This document shows, piece by piece, positions 1-7,315 of a stretch of DNA of 14,389 nucleotides. Made by a program: the position numbers and the translations under genes. Each line of letters starts with the position of its first letter. Positions within the stretch are counted from its first letter, which is position 1. Source of the DNA: an uncultured Oscillospiraceae bacterium (GTDB lineage Bacteria > Bacillota > Clostridia > Oscillospirales > Ruminococcaceae); the NCBI GenBank assembly GCA_910578965.1, contig CAJTSP010000064.1, positions 1 to 14,389 of the forward strand. Reading direction: 5' to 3'. The notes beneath the pieces are model-generated. The model searched no databases. It saw nothing but the letters and a program-made list of their open reading frames with translations, and was not told the DNA's origin.

Positions 1-20
1 CCGCACGGGGCAGGGGCCCT

Positions 21-49
21 TTGCCGCGGCTGTCCCAATTATCAATAAT
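21..49 (+). promoter_or_regulatory. candidate sigma-A promoter of threonine synthase
   Basis: TTGCCG at 21-26 and AATAAT at 44-49 are separated by 17 bases. The -10 matches consensus at five of six positions and the -35 at four of six. It would put the transcript start near 56, only about 18 bases before the start codon. The window begins here, so an upstream operon promoter cannot be excluded. Confidence 0.35.
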
Positions 50-73
50 AGGCTTTAGAGGGGAGAACGGGAT

Positions 74-1528
74 ATGGAGTATACAAGCACACGCAACGCC
101 GCCTGTAGGGTGGATGCATCGCGGGCCATCATACAGGGCCTCTCGGAGGATGGCGGCCTGTTTGTGCCGGTGGGCTTTCCCAGGGCCGACCTTGGCGCGC
201 TGGCCGGGCTGGACTATCCCGCCCTTGCGGCCGAGATACTGGGGCTTTATCTTACCGATTATTCGCCATCGTTTTTGCGGGCGCAGGCGCGCGAGGTGTA
301 CGGCAGCACATTTGGGGGCAAGGCCGGCTGGGTGAGCGAGGTGGAGCCGGGGCTTTATTCGCTGGAGCTGTGGCATGGACCCACCTGCGCCTTTAAGGAC
401 TATGCGCTCCAGCTAATGCCGCGGCTTCTGGCGCAGGCAAAGCGCAGCCTGGGCCGTACCGAGACCACGCTGGTCCTGGTGGCCACCTCGGGGGATACCG
501 GCAAGGCTGCGCTGGCAGGCTGCCGAGACCTTGCCGGGGTGCGGGTAGCGGTGTTTTACCCTACCGGCGGCACCAGCGAGATCCAGCGGCTGCAGATGGC
601 CACCCAGGAGGGGCAGAACCTTGCCGTTTACGCGGTGGAGGGCAATTTTGACGACGCGCAGGCCGGGGTTAAGCGCGCTTTTACCGACCCGGCCCTTGCC
701 GCGGCCCTCGCCGGGCGGGGGGTGCGGCTGTCCAGCGCAAACTCCATCAACTGGGGGCGGCTTGCCCCACAGATCGCCTATTACTTTTTTGCATGGGCGC
801 GCCTGGCCGAAAAAGGGCGGCTCGCGCCCGGCCAAAGGGTGGATTTCTGTGTGCCCACCGGCAATTTTGGCGATATTTTAGCCGGCTGGTACGCCAAGCA
901 GATGGGGCTGCCGGTGGGGCGGCTGATCTGCGCCTCCAATAAAAACCGGGTGCTTACCGACTTTTTTGAAACCGGCCGTTACGACGCCCGCCGTACCTTT
1001 TACAAAACCGAGTCGCCTTCGATGGACATTTTGGTGTCCTCCAACCTCGAGCGGCTGCTCTGGCACCTTTCGGGCAGCGACGAGGCGGTGCGCGGCTGGA
1101 TGGACGCCCTGGGAAAAAACGGCGGGTATACGGTGCCGGGACCCATGCGCAAAGCCCTGCAGGCCGACTTTGCCGCCGGCAGCGCCGACAGCTCCGAGGC
1201 CGCGGCCGAGCTGCGCCGCCGGTATGAGCAAAACCATTACCTCTGCGACCCTCACACCGCCGTGGCCTTTAAGGCGGCGCGGGAGCAGAAGGGCAGTGCG
1301 CCCATGGTGGTGCTTTCTACCGCCAGCCCCTTCAAGTTCCCGCGGGCAGTGCTGGCCGCGCTGGGGCAGCCTGTGCCTGAGGACGATTTTGCCGCTATGG
1401 CCGCCCTGGAAGAGTATACCGGCGCAAGGGCCCCTGCATCCCTGGCCGGCCTAAAAGAAAAACCGGTGCGGTTTACCGAGACCATCCTGCCCGGCGCCAT
1501 TGGCGGCGCGGCCCTGCGTAGCTGCTGA
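74..1528 (+). CDS. thrC: threonine synthase
   Basis: Pyridoxal-phosphate enzyme that converts O-phospho-L-homoserine and water to L-threonine and phosphate in the cytoplasm, the last step of threonine synthesis. The 484-residue product starts at an ATG with GAGGGGAG at 58-65, eight bases upstream. The N-terminal part (about 1-80) has the lid-domain pattern of the long threonine synthase class (YTSTR near the start, EDGGLFVP at 25-32). The cofactor-binding lysine should be K108 in HGPTCAFKDYALQ. The substrate loop is ATSGDTGKAAL at 137-147, and PTGNFGD further on is the phosphate-binding region. It is longer than the roughly 430 residues of E. coli ThrC, as is common in Clostridia. Homoserine dehydrogenase and homoserine kinase genes are not next to it, so it stands alone here. 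Family assignment is firm. Confidence 0.97.
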   Translation: MEYTSTRNAACRVDASRAIIQGLSEDGGLFVPVGFPRADLGALAGLDYPALAAEILGLYLTDYSPSFLRAQAREVYGSTFGGKAGWVSEVEPGLYSLELWHGPTCAFKDYALQLMPRLLAQAKRSLGRTETTLVLVATSGDTGKAALAGCRDLAGVRVAVFYPTGGTSEIQRLQMATQEGQNLAVYAVEGNFDDAQAGVKRAFTDPALAAALAGRGVRLSSANSINWGRLAPQIAYYFFAWARLAEKGRLAPGQRVDFCVPTGNFGDILAGWYAKQMGLPVGRLICASNKNRVLTDFFETGRYDARRTFYKTESPSMDILVSSNLERLLWHLSGSDEAVRGWMDALGKNGGYTVPGPMRKALQADFAAGSADSSEAAAELRRRYEQNHYLCDPHTAVAFKAAREQKGSAPMVVLSTASPFKFPRAVLAALGQPVPEDDFAAMAALEEYTGARAPASLAGLKEKPVRFTETILPGAIGGAALRSC

Positions 1529-1534
1529 GCCGGG

Positions 1535-1571
1535 GCGGCCGTCCTTAAAAGGGGCCGCTTCTCACGCTTTG
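1535..1571 (+). terminator. possible terminator after thrC
   Basis: GCGGCC at 1535-1540 pairs with GGCCGC at 1553-1558, with a possible inner CCTT/AAGG pairing. The hairpin lies 7 bases after the thrC stop and is followed by an interrupted T-rich stretch (TTCTCACGCTTT). The T tract is weak, so this is only a candidate. Confidence 0.4.
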
Positions 1572-1726
1572 GCGCAGTGTTTTTAGGCCGGCTTTGCCGT
1601 GGGCGGGGCGGGAGGCCGAAACGCGGGGCAGGGCCTGCGGGGCGTGCTGCCGGGAACCTGCTTTGCCCAAAAAGCCTGCGTGCCTTTGCCAGGAGATGCT
1701 TTTCTTACGGAATGTAAAATGCCGCA

Positions 1727-1771
1727 AACGCCCGGGGCCGGCGGGGCAGCTCCCTGCCGGGCCCGGGCGTT
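1727..1771 (-). terminator. long GC-rich hairpin, probable terminator of the DUF1540 gene
   Basis: AACGCCCGGG at 1727-1736 pairs perfectly with CCCGGGCGTT at 1762-1771. The intervening bases continue the stem with short mismatches (CCGGC/GCCGG, GGG/CCC around a CAGCT loop). On the minus strand the stem is followed by TTTGCGGCATTTTA, an interrupted T tract. It lies 28 bases beyond the stop of the small minus-strand gene at 1799. The stretch 1572-1726 between this hairpin and thrC shows no gene or motif I can support. Confidence 0.55.
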
Positions 1772-1798
1772 CTGCGCGTGCGGCGGCCTGGGCCGCGC

Positions 1799-1957
1799 TC
1801 AGACCTCCGAAAAGGTCTCGCACATCGTTTCTTCGGGGTGGAGCGAGCGGTTTTTCACCTGGATTTCGCTGGCGGTGCAGCAGCAGGAGCCGTTGTTGTG
1901 CACACAGTTGGCTACCTCGCAGTGGATGCCATTAAGGATGGGTTCGTTGCGTTCCAT
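1799..1957 (-). CDS. DUF1540 small cysteine-rich protein
   Basis: A 52-residue protein with the DUF1540 cysteine pattern: C13-x4-C18-x6-C25, two more cysteines at 26 and 27, a TASEIQV segment, and C46 before a TF pair. DUF1540 proteins are small, often duplicated in spore-forming Firmicutes, and of unknown function; the cysteines suggest metal binding (inference). The start is the ATG at 1955-1957 (minus strand) with AAGGGAGG at 1967-1974, nine bases upstream. A longer in-frame reading back to 2095 has no such site and would overlap the divergent gene, so I chose the short form. It is transcribed divergently from the metallophosphoesterase with 108 bases between the two starts. Confidence 0.88.
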   Translation of the reverse strand: MERNEPILNGIHCEVANCVHNNGSCCCTASEIQVKNRSLHPEETMCETFSEV

Positions 1958-1995
1958 GGTGGTTTTCCTCCCTTGTTTGATGGTATTGTGACTGC

Positions 1996-2017
1996 GGCGG
2001 CGTGGCAATACGCCGCC
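1996..2017. repeat. inverted repeat in the divergent intergenic region
   Basis: GGCGGCGT at 1996-2003 and ACGCCGCC at 2010-2017 form a perfect 8-bp inverted repeat around GGCAAT. It sits between the divergent starts of the DUF1540 and phosphoesterase genes, 49 bases before the latter. It could be an operator for both or a leader hairpin of the rightward transcript; the sequence does not decide. Confidence 0.55.
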
Positions 2018-2065
2018 TGCACCGATAGTTTTGCCGGCCGGGCGGCTGGGTATCAGGAGAAAGCA

Positions 2066-2779
2066 ATGGCAATTTTTGTGATCGGGGACCTGCATCTTTC
2101 GTTGGGAGCCAACAAGCCCATGGATGTTTTTTGGGGCTGGCAGGGCTACCTTGCAAAGTTAGAGGCCAACTGGCGCGCCATCGTGGCGCCGGGGGATACC
2201 GTTGTGCTGGCGGGGGATACGAGCTGGGCCATGAAGCTGGAGGATACCATGGCCGACTTTGCCTTTTTGCAGGGCCTGCCGGGCAAAAAGCTGCTTATAA
2301 AGGGCAACCACGATTACTGGTGGAACAGCGCGGCCAAGATGCGCGGCTTTTTTGCCCAAAATGGCTTTGACAGCCTGGATATCCTGCATAACGGCTCCTG
2401 GCAGGCAGAGGGGCTGGCCCTCTGCGGTACCCGTAGCTGGATGCTGGACGCGGCCAACCCTCAGGACGAAAAGGTGCGCGCGCGGGAGCAGGGCCGGCTT
2501 CGGGCCAGCCTGGCCGCCGCCGCGCCCGGCTGCGAGCGGGTGGCTTTTTTGCACTATCCGCCCGTCTCACCCGGCGGCACGGCGGAGGAGGTAGTGGCTC
2601 TGCTTGGGGAGTATGGGGTGCGCCGGTGCTTTTACGGCCATCTGCATGGCGCGGCCATCCGCACCGCGCGGCAGGGGCTTATCGGCGGCATCGAGTACCG
2701 GCTGGTTTCGGCGGACGGACTGGGCTTTTGCCCGCTGCGCATCCCGCCCGGGTTGCCGGTCGACCGGCAGCCCGGATAA
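2066..2779 (+). CDS. metallophosphoesterase (calcineurin-like fold)
   Basis: Predicted cytoplasmic dinuclear-metal phosphohydrolase of 237 residues; the natural substrate is not known. All five metal-binding motifs of the superfamily are present in order: GDLH (D8, H10), GDTSW (D51), GNHD (N81, H82), a lone histidine in LHYPP (H163), and GHLHG (H192, H194). The WGWQGY and NHDYWW segments are typical of a clostridial subgroup of stand-alone metallophosphoesterases. No signal peptide or membrane segment is visible. The start is the ATG at 2066 with CAGGAGA just upstream (2054-2060). An in-frame extension back to 1778 would cross the divergent DUF1540 gene and is rejected. Catalytic class is firm, specific role unknown. 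Confidence 0.92.
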   Translation: MAIFVIGDLHLSLGANKPMDVFWGWQGYLAKLEANWRAIVAPGDTVVLAGDTSWAMKLEDTMADFAFLQGLPGKKLLIKGNHDYWWNSAAKMRGFFAQNGFDSLDILHNGSWQAEGLALCGTRSWMLDAANPQDEKVRAREQGRLRASLAAAAPGCERVAFLHYPPVSPGGTAEEVVALLGEYGVRRCFYGHLHGAAIRTARQGLIGGIEYRLVSADGLGFCPLRIPPGLPVDRQPG

Positions 2780-2833
2780 AAAGCGCCGGCCCTATAGCGC
2801 CCGGCCGCATTTAGTATCGGATATAAAAAGAAC

Positions 2834-2901
2834 GCCGCTGCCTGTGCGCAGCGGCCGGCAGGGGGCGCCCCCTGCTTTGGTTCCCATTTTGGGAACCAAA
2901 G
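2834..2901. repeat. three consecutive hairpins upstream of the PocR-AraC regulator
   Basis: Hairpin 1: GCCGCTG (2834-2840) with CAGCGGC (2849-2855). Element 2: an 18-base perfect palindrome centred on GGGGGCGCCCCC (2858-2875). Hairpin 3: CTTTGGTTCCC (2875-2885) with GGGAACCAAAG (2891-2901), an 11-bp perfect stem around ATTTT. The three lie 54 to 160 bases after the phosphoesterase stop and end 38 bases before the regulator start. None has a T tract behind it, so simple terminators are unlikely. They may form the regulator's 5' leader, since a possible -10 TATAAA lies at 2822-2827 without a good -35. Alternatively they are a dispersed intergenic palindrome. Confidence 0.7.
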
Positions 2902-2939
2902 GCTGCTGCCTGCCTGGGGAAAAATGAGGAGTGTGCCCC

Positions 2940-3833
2940 ATGAACGTATTGTTTGACCAGGAGCAGCTCGCCCGGCTGATCTCCAGCCTGCAGACCCTTA
3001 CCGGCATCCGGGCCAACGTACTGGATGCCTCTGGCCGGGATATTGGCCTCACCATTGGGCATACCGCCTTTTGCCGGCAGATCAACGAGGACCCTGCCGG
3101 CCACGCCCGCTGCCTTGCCTGCGATGCGGCTGCCGCCAAGGCCTGCGCCGGACGCACCCATTTTTACTTTTATCACTGCCATGTGGGCCTGTGCGAGGCG
3201 ATGCTGCCGCTTTATGCCGGCGACCCCAACGTGCCGGTGGCCTACCTGATCCTTGGGCAGTTTTTGGAAAGCGCGCCGGACGAGGAGCGGTGGCGGAGCG
3301 TATGCGATGGGATCGGATGGTATAGCGGCAATGTCGACACCCTGCGCGAGGGTTTTTTTGCACTGCGCTGCTACCCGCAGAAGACCTTGCAGGCCTATGC
3401 CGAGGTAATGGAGGCGCTGGCTGCCTACATCCGCCTCAAGGGGATGATCCTGCCGGCCGGCGGGAGCGACCTGCGCCGGCTGGAGCTTTACCTCAACGAG
3501 CATTACACCGAAAAACTCTCGCTGGCGCTGCTCTGTGAGCGGCTGCAGATCGGGCGGACAAGGCTCTGCCGGCTTGCCCGTGAGCTTTCGGGCGGGCACA
3601 CCCTGTCCTGGCTGATCGCGCAGCGCCGCATCGAGGCTGCCAAAGCGCTGCTTTTGCAGACTAGTATGCCTATTTCGGCGGTGGCCGAGGCAGTAGGCAT
3701 CAGCGATTACAACTATTTTTCCCGGCTGTTCCGTACAGTGACCGGGCTCACCCCTCGAAAATTCCGCCTAAACCGGGAAGGAAGCTACAAAAATATTGTA
3801 CAAAATGGCGAAAATTCAGGGGATTTTTCGTGA
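2940..3833 (+). CDS. PocR-domain AraC-family transcriptional regulator
   Basis: DNA-binding regulator of 297 residues. Residues about 5-165 match the PocR sensor domain: a run of conserved cysteines (C45, C58, C61, C69, C80, C85) and the FYHCHVGLCEAMLP and VAYLILGQF stretches. In characterised relatives this domain senses small compounds such as propanediol. Residues about 180-277 are an AraC-type double helix-turn-helix with the hallmark AVAEAVGISDYNYFSRLFR and TGLTPRKFR at the end. The start is the ATG at 2940 with GAGGAG at 2926-2931, eight bases upstream; a GTG at 2931 lies inside that ribosome site. It is followed on the same strand by a sugar-type ABC operon, so it most likely controls it. 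The last codons are unusually AT-rich and overlap a repeated operator-like sequence (3824-3859). Confidence 0.93.
   Translation: MNVLFDQEQLARLISSLQTLTGIRANVLDASGRDIGLTIGHTAFCRQINEDPAGHARCLACDAAAAKACAGRTHFYFYHCHVGLCEAMLPLYAGDPNVPVAYLILGQFLESAPDEERWRSVCDGIGWYSGNVDTLREGFFALRCYPQKTLQAYAEVMEALAAYIRLKGMILPAGGSDLRRLELYLNEHYTEKLSLALLCERLQIGRTRLCRLARELSGGHTLSWLIAQRRIEAAKALLLQTSMPISAVAEAVGISDYNYFSRLFRTVTGLTPRKFRLNREGSYKNIVQNGENSGDFS
3811..3830. repeat. inverted repeat at the end of the regulator gene
   Basis: GCGAAAA at 3808-3814 faces TTTTTCG at 3824-3830 across ATTCAGGGGA-like sequence, overlapping the regulator's last codons. A further ATTTTTCGC at 3842-3850 can pair with the same left arm. It could act as a weak terminator or as part of the operator cluster described in the next entry. 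Confidence 0.35.
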
Positions 3834-3859
3834 TTCGTACAATTTTTCGCTGTGTGTAC
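3824..3859 (+). promoter_or_regulatory. tandem direct-repeat operator, likely AraC-type regulator site
   Basis: The pattern TTTTTCG-N6-GTAC occurs twice, at 3824-3840 and 3843-3859, with an exact 19-base period (about two helical turns). Another GTAC, within TTGTACAA, lies at 3796-3803, 39 bases upstream of the first. The sequence is also AT-rich against a GC-rich background. AraC-family proteins usually bind tandem direct repeats next to the promoter they activate, and the gene directly upstream encodes such a protein. Assignment to that regulator is inference. Confidence 0.6.
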
Positions 3860-3911
3860 GATAATGCTAATTTTGGGATTTTGACGCCTATTTTTCCCCC
3901 CTGAAACGCGT

Positions 3912-3917
3912 TATGAT
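3912..3917 (+). promoter_or_regulatory. candidate -10 element of the sugar ABC operon
   Basis: TATGAT matches the sigma-A -10 consensus at five of six positions, 86 bases before the binding-protein start. No good -35 lies 17 bases upstream; TTGACG at 3881-3886 is 25 bases away, which is too far. A poor -35 is usual for activator-dependent promoters. This is therefore compatible with control by the adjacent AraC-type protein bound at 3824-3859. Confidence 0.4.
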
Positions 3918-4003
3918 AAGAGCATCAAAGCGGCGGCGGCCCCGCCGGCGGAGTTTGGCCCGCGGCGCCCGGCGCCTTATTTTTGAAGGAGGACGAACAA
4001 CCT

Positions 4004-5290
4004 ATGAAAAAGGCACTTGCACTTGTGCTGGCCCTTGCGCTGGCGCTATCTCTCGCGGCGTGCGGCGGCGGAGCTTCCAGCACCCCCGCGGCTGCCAGCG
4101 CTCCCGAGGCCGGCAGCGAGCCGGCTGCTTCCGGCGATAAGATTGACATCAATGTTATTGCCGCCCAGTACGGCCAGAACACCCAGGACTGGTGGGCCAA
4201 TTTCCAGAAGGAGTTCAACGCTGAGCATGAGGGCATCAACCTCAACGTGGAGGTCGTCTCCTGGAACGACATCTACACCGTGGTAAACACCCGCATCTCC
4301 AACAACAATGCGCCTGACATCCTCAACATCGACGTTTTTGCCGATTATCAGGCGGACGACCTGCTGCTGCCTGCCGAGGACTATGTCTCGGCCGAGACCT
4401 ATGCCAAGTTCTATCCCGCGTTCCTCGACCAGTCGCTGGTCGACGGCACCGTCTGGGCCATCCCGGACCTGGCCAGCGCCCGTGCCCTCTACTACAATGC
4501 CGACATCCTGAAGGATGCGGGCGTTGAGAACCCGCCTGCAACCTGGGAGGAGCTGGAGGCAGCCTGCCAGAAGATCAAGGCTTTTGACTCCAGCATTTAT
4601 CCCTGGGGCATCGATATGACCACCGACGAAGGCCAGGCTGCCTTTGCCTACTACATCTGGAACAACGGCGGCGACTTTGTAGACGCTTCCGGCAACTGGA
4701 CCCTGAACAGCCCCGAGAACGTTGAGGCTATTGAGTATGCCATCAACCTGGTCAAGAGCGAGTACACCAACAGCGACCCCGCAACCGATACCCGGTACGA
4801 CCTGCAGGATATGTTTGGTACCGGCAAGGTGGCCATGATGATCGGCCCCAACAGCATCCCCACCTACATTGCCGAGGGCGGCAACAGCGTCAACTTTGGC
4901 GTTGCCCCCATCCCCACCAACGGAGGCAATCCCTCTGTGTCGGCCGGCGTCATGGATCGCTTTATGTGCTTTGACAACGGCCATTCGGATGAAAAGCTCG
5001 AGGCCATCAAGACCTTCTTTGACTACTTCTATGAGGATACCCGCTACTCCGATTGGGTGCTGATGGAGGGCTTCCTGCCCGCTACCAGCGCCGGCGGCGA
5101 GATTGTTGCCGCTTCCGACCCGAGCATGGCCGCTTGGGTGGAAATTGTAGGTAGCTGCAAATTCTACCCCACCGCCAAGGCCGAGTGGGCCGACGTCAAG
5201 CAGGGCGTCATTGACGTGGAGCAGAAGGCGTTGCTGGGCGGCAACGTGCAGGAGCTGCTGGATGCGCTGCAGAGCGAGATCGCCGGCTGA
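4004..5290 (+). CDS. extracellular solute-binding lipoprotein of a CUT1 sugar ABC transporter
   Basis: Membrane-anchored receptor of 428 residues that captures a carbohydrate-type ligand and delivers it to the permeases encoded downstream. A lipoprotein signal covers residues 1-20: two lysines, an Ala/Leu-rich core and lipobox LAAC with C20 as the lipid site. A low-complexity A/S/G/P linker follows to about residue 42. The rest is a family 1 solute-binding protein, with features such as PDILNIDVFADYQAD, AIPDLASARALYYNADILKDAG and PPATWEELEAACQKI. The exact substrate cannot be read from sequence. The start is the ATG at 4004 behind GAAGGAGG (3985-3992). Codon use is more even and less GC-extreme than its neighbours, as expected for an abundant protein. 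A strong hairpin separates it from the permeases. Confidence 0.93.
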   Translation: MKKALALVLALALALSLAACGGGASSTPAAASAPEAGSEPAASGDKIDINVIAAQYGQNTQDWWANFQKEFNAEHEGINLNVEVVSWNDIYTVVNTRISNNNAPDILNIDVFADYQADDLLLPAEDYVSAETYAKFYPAFLDQSLVDGTVWAIPDLASARALYYNADILKDAGVENPPATWEELEAACQKIKAFDSSIYPWGIDMTTDEGQAAFAYYIWNNGGDFVDASGNWTLNSPENVEAIEYAINLVKSEYTNSDPATDTRYDLQDMFGTGKVAMMIGPNSIPTYIAEGGNSVNFGVAPIPTNGGNPSVSAGVMDRFMCFDNGHSDEKLEAIKTFFDYFYEDTRYSDWVLMEGFLPATSAGGEIVAASDPSMAAWVEIVGSCKFYPTAKAEWADVKQGVIDVEQKALLGGNVQELLDALQSEIAG

Positions 5291-5322
5291 TCTTGCGCTG
5301 AAAACCTGCTGAAATACAGGCT

Positions 5323-5368
5323 TGCGGGCCGGGCCAAGGGCGGCCCGGCCCGCAGGCTTTTCTATTTA
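5323..5368 (+). terminator. intercistronic terminator or mRNA-stabilising hairpin
   Basis: A 13-bp perfect stem, TGCGGGCCGGGCC (5323-5335) with GGCCCGGCCCGCA (5342-5354), closes a 6-base loop and is followed by GGCTTTTCTATTT. It lies 32 bases after the binding-protein stop and about 90 bases before the first permease. I see no good promoter between it and the permease. Partial read-through with higher binding-protein than permease expression is therefore the likely outcome. Confidence 0.8.
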
Positions 5369-5456
5369 TCTGCGGGGCGTTTGCAAAGAGGGCGCCCCCA
5401 TACCCTGGTACGCGGCGTGTTTGCGTCTTTGGAGCAATAAACAGGGAGGTGTCCCC

Positions 5457-6341
5457 TTGAGTAAAAAAACCTTTCGCAAGATCGAGCCCTATATCTGGAT
5501 TCTGCCCAGCATCCTGCTGATGGCGGTGTTCATCATCGTACCCATCGGCTATGTCTTCCGCATGGCCCTCAGCAAGGTGACCAAGGCGGGCCTCATCAAG
5601 GGCTTCAACGGCATCGAAAACTTTGTCAAGGTTACAGGCAACTCCTCCTTTGGGCTGGTGCTCAAAAATACCCTGGTCTGGACCTTGGCTGTCGTGGTTA
5701 TATCCACCGTGCTGGGCTTTATCCTGGCGCTGGTGCTCAACAACGAGTTTAAGGGCCGCAAGGTTGCCCGCGCCATCGTGGTGTTCCCCTGGGCCACCAC
5801 CCTGGTCATCCAGGCCAGCGTCTGGAATTTTATCATCAATACCGATTACGGCACCCTTAATACCCTGCTGATGAAGCTGGGCCTTATCAGCGCGCCGGTT
5901 AACTGGACCCCCACCCCGGCTATTTATTTTACCTGGGAAATTGCCTGCGGCATCTTTGTCACCATCCCGTTTGTCACCTTCTGCGTGCTCAGCGGCTTGC
6001 AAAGCATTGACGCCACCTATTACGAGGCAGCCACGGTGGACGGGGCCAACTATTGGCAAAAGCTTTTCCGGCTTACCCTGCCGCTTGTGCGGCCCTCGCT
6101 TACGGTGAGCACGGTGCTCAACATCATCTATGTCTTCAATTCCTTCCCCATCGTCTGGACCATGACCAAGGGCGACCCGGCCAACCATACCGACACCCTG
6201 GTTACCTATCTGTACAAGCTGGCCTTTTACAACGGCAAGCAGGGCGAGGCCGCGGCCGTCTCGGTCATCGGCTTTTTGATCCTGCTGGCCTGTGCCAGCG
6301 TTTACATGGTATATACCCTGCGCAAAGGAGATGACACATGA
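5457..6341 (+). CDS. sugar ABC transporter permease, MalF type
   Basis: Inner-membrane subunit of 294 residues, six predicted transmembrane helices (first about residues 11-35). The cytoplasmic EAA loop that docks the ATPase is at 190-209 (EAATVDGANYW...LPLVRP). Start is a TTG at 5457, chosen because GGGAGG at 5444-5449 lies seven bases upstream and the first residues (SKKTFRKIEPYIWILPS) match the N-terminus of this family. The longer in-frame ATG at 5322 would begin inside the hairpin and gives an unrelated leader peptide. Its stop overlaps the start of the next permease by four bases (ATGA), so the two are translationally coupled. It forms the membrane channel with that partner. Confidence 0.93.
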   Translation: MSKKTFRKIEPYIWILPSILLMAVFIIVPIGYVFRMALSKVTKAGLIKGFNGIENFVKVTGNSSFGLVLKNTLVWTLAVVVISTVLGFILALVLNNEFKGRKVARAIVVFPWATTLVIQASVWNFIINTDYGTLNTLLMKLGLISAPVNWTPTPAIYFTWEIACGIFVTIPFVTFCVLSGLQSIDATYYEAATVDGANYWQKLFRLTLPLVRPSLTVSTVLNIIYVFNSFPIVWTMTKGDPANHTDTLVTYLYKLAFYNGKQGEAAAVSVIGFLILLACASVYMVYTLRKGDDT

Positions 6342-7201
6342 TGAACGAAGCCGCTGCCAAAAAGCCGCTTAGCCCCAAAAAGCTGATTTTGCGGGTACTG
6401 CTGTACCTTGTGGTGATCGATGTCTGCGTCCTCACCCTTTACCCTTATTTTGCCATGTTCTGTACCGCGCTCAAAAGCCGGTCGGAGATATTCTCTGCCA
6501 AGGGCACCATCCTGCCGGTTACGGCGCTCTGGTCCAATTTCATCGATATCTGGAGCCGTGCGCCCATGGCCCGGTACTTTTTGAATTCGCTGCTTATTGC
6601 GGGCGGCTCCACCATTATTGCGATGCTCTGTGGGATCCCCGCGGCCTATGCCCTGGCCCGCATGCGCTTTAAGGGGCAGACGGCCTTTTTAGGGTTTGTC
6701 ATTGTTTCGCAGATGTTTGCGCCGGTGGTGCTGCTCATTGGTATTTACAAGGTGATGATGACCCTCGGCCTTACCGACAGCCTGTTGGGGCTCGTGCTCA
6801 TCAATGCCGCCTTTAACCAGGCCTTTACCATCTGGCTGCTGCGCGGTACCTTTATGAGCATCTCGGCCGAGATGGAGCAGGCCGCCACCATCGACGGCTG
6901 CAGCCGGGTGCAGGCCATGCTGCGCGTGCTGCTGCCGGTAGCCGCGCCGGGCATCGTTACCACCCTGATCTTTATCTTTATCAACGCCTGGAATGAGTAT
7001 ACGGTGGCCCTTTGCCTTATCTCTACCGATACCACCAAGCCCCTCACGGTAGGCATCAATATCTTTAACGGCTATAATATGATCGAGTGGCAGTACCTTT
7101 TTGCCGCCTCGATTTTTGCCATCCTGCCGGTGGTTATCCTATTTATGTGTATCGAGAAAAACCTTGTCAGCGGGCTTACCAGCGGCGGCGTCAAGGGGTA
7201 A
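6338..7201 (+). CDS. sugar ABC transporter permease, MalG type
   Basis: Second membrane subunit of the same importer, 287 residues with six predicted helices (first about 17-41). The EAA loop starts at E180 (EQAATIDGCSRVQAMLRVLLPVAAPG). The ATG at 6338 overlaps the previous stop; AAAGGAG at 6324-6330 lies seven bases upstream. A second ATG at 6341 is possible. No ATP-binding gene follows. A terminator comes next, so this importer must use an ATPase encoded elsewhere, as many Gram-positive CUT1 systems do with MsmX- or MsmK-type proteins. Confidence 0.93.
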   Translation: MMNEAAAKKPLSPKKLILRVLLYLVVIDVCVLTLYPYFAMFCTALKSRSEIFSAKGTILPVTALWSNFIDIWSRAPMARYFLNSLLIAGGSTIIAMLCGIPAAYALARMRFKGQTAFLGFVIVSQMFAPVVLLIGIYKVMMTLGLTDSLLGLVLINAAFNQAFTIWLLRGTFMSISAEMEQAATIDGCSRVQAMLRVLLPVAAPGIVTTLIFIFINAWNEYTVALCLISTDTTKPLTVGINIFNGYNMIEWQYLFAASIFAILPVVILFMCIEKNLVSGLTSGGVKG

Positions 7202-7265
7202 AGACGCGGGGCAGGCCCGTGCCGTTGGATGGTTGATCTCTTTGACCCTTGCTTAGCGGGGGGAT

Positions 7266-7282
7266 TTGCACAGCCCGTGCAA
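7266..7282. repeat. inverted repeat TTGCAC-N5-GTGCAA
   Basis: A perfect 6-bp inverted repeat at 7266-7271 and 7277-7282, 64 bases after the permease stop. A related TGCAT-TTT-ATGCA repeat is at 7414-7426. They flank the operon terminator. The half-site resemblance hints at a common DNA-binding protein, but neither sits at a recognisable promoter. Confidence 0.35.
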
Positions 7283-7315
7283 TGCGCCGCCTTGCATATC
7301 TTTTGTAAATATACA

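Noticed and set aside
1594..1991. overlapping rightward frames of about 113-130 codons between thrC and the DUF1540 gene
   Set aside because: They overlap the well-supported minus-strand DUF1540 gene, lack ribosome sites and have arginine/alanine-rich chance composition.
1980..2008. minus-strand TTGCCA-17-TACCAT as promoter of the DUF1540 gene
   Set aside because: Spacing is right, but the transcript would start at about 1973, inside the ribosome-binding site, so it is unlikely to serve this gene.
4046..4984. 312-codon open frame on the minus strand
   Set aside because: It lies entirely opposite the solute-binding lipoprotein gene, has V/G/D-rich low-information composition and no ribosome site; a GC-rich shadow frame.
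5208..6188. 326-codon open frame on the minus strand
   Set aside because: Antisense to the MalF-type permease and the strong hairpin at 5323-5354, with a composition typical of antisense frames and no recognisable domain.
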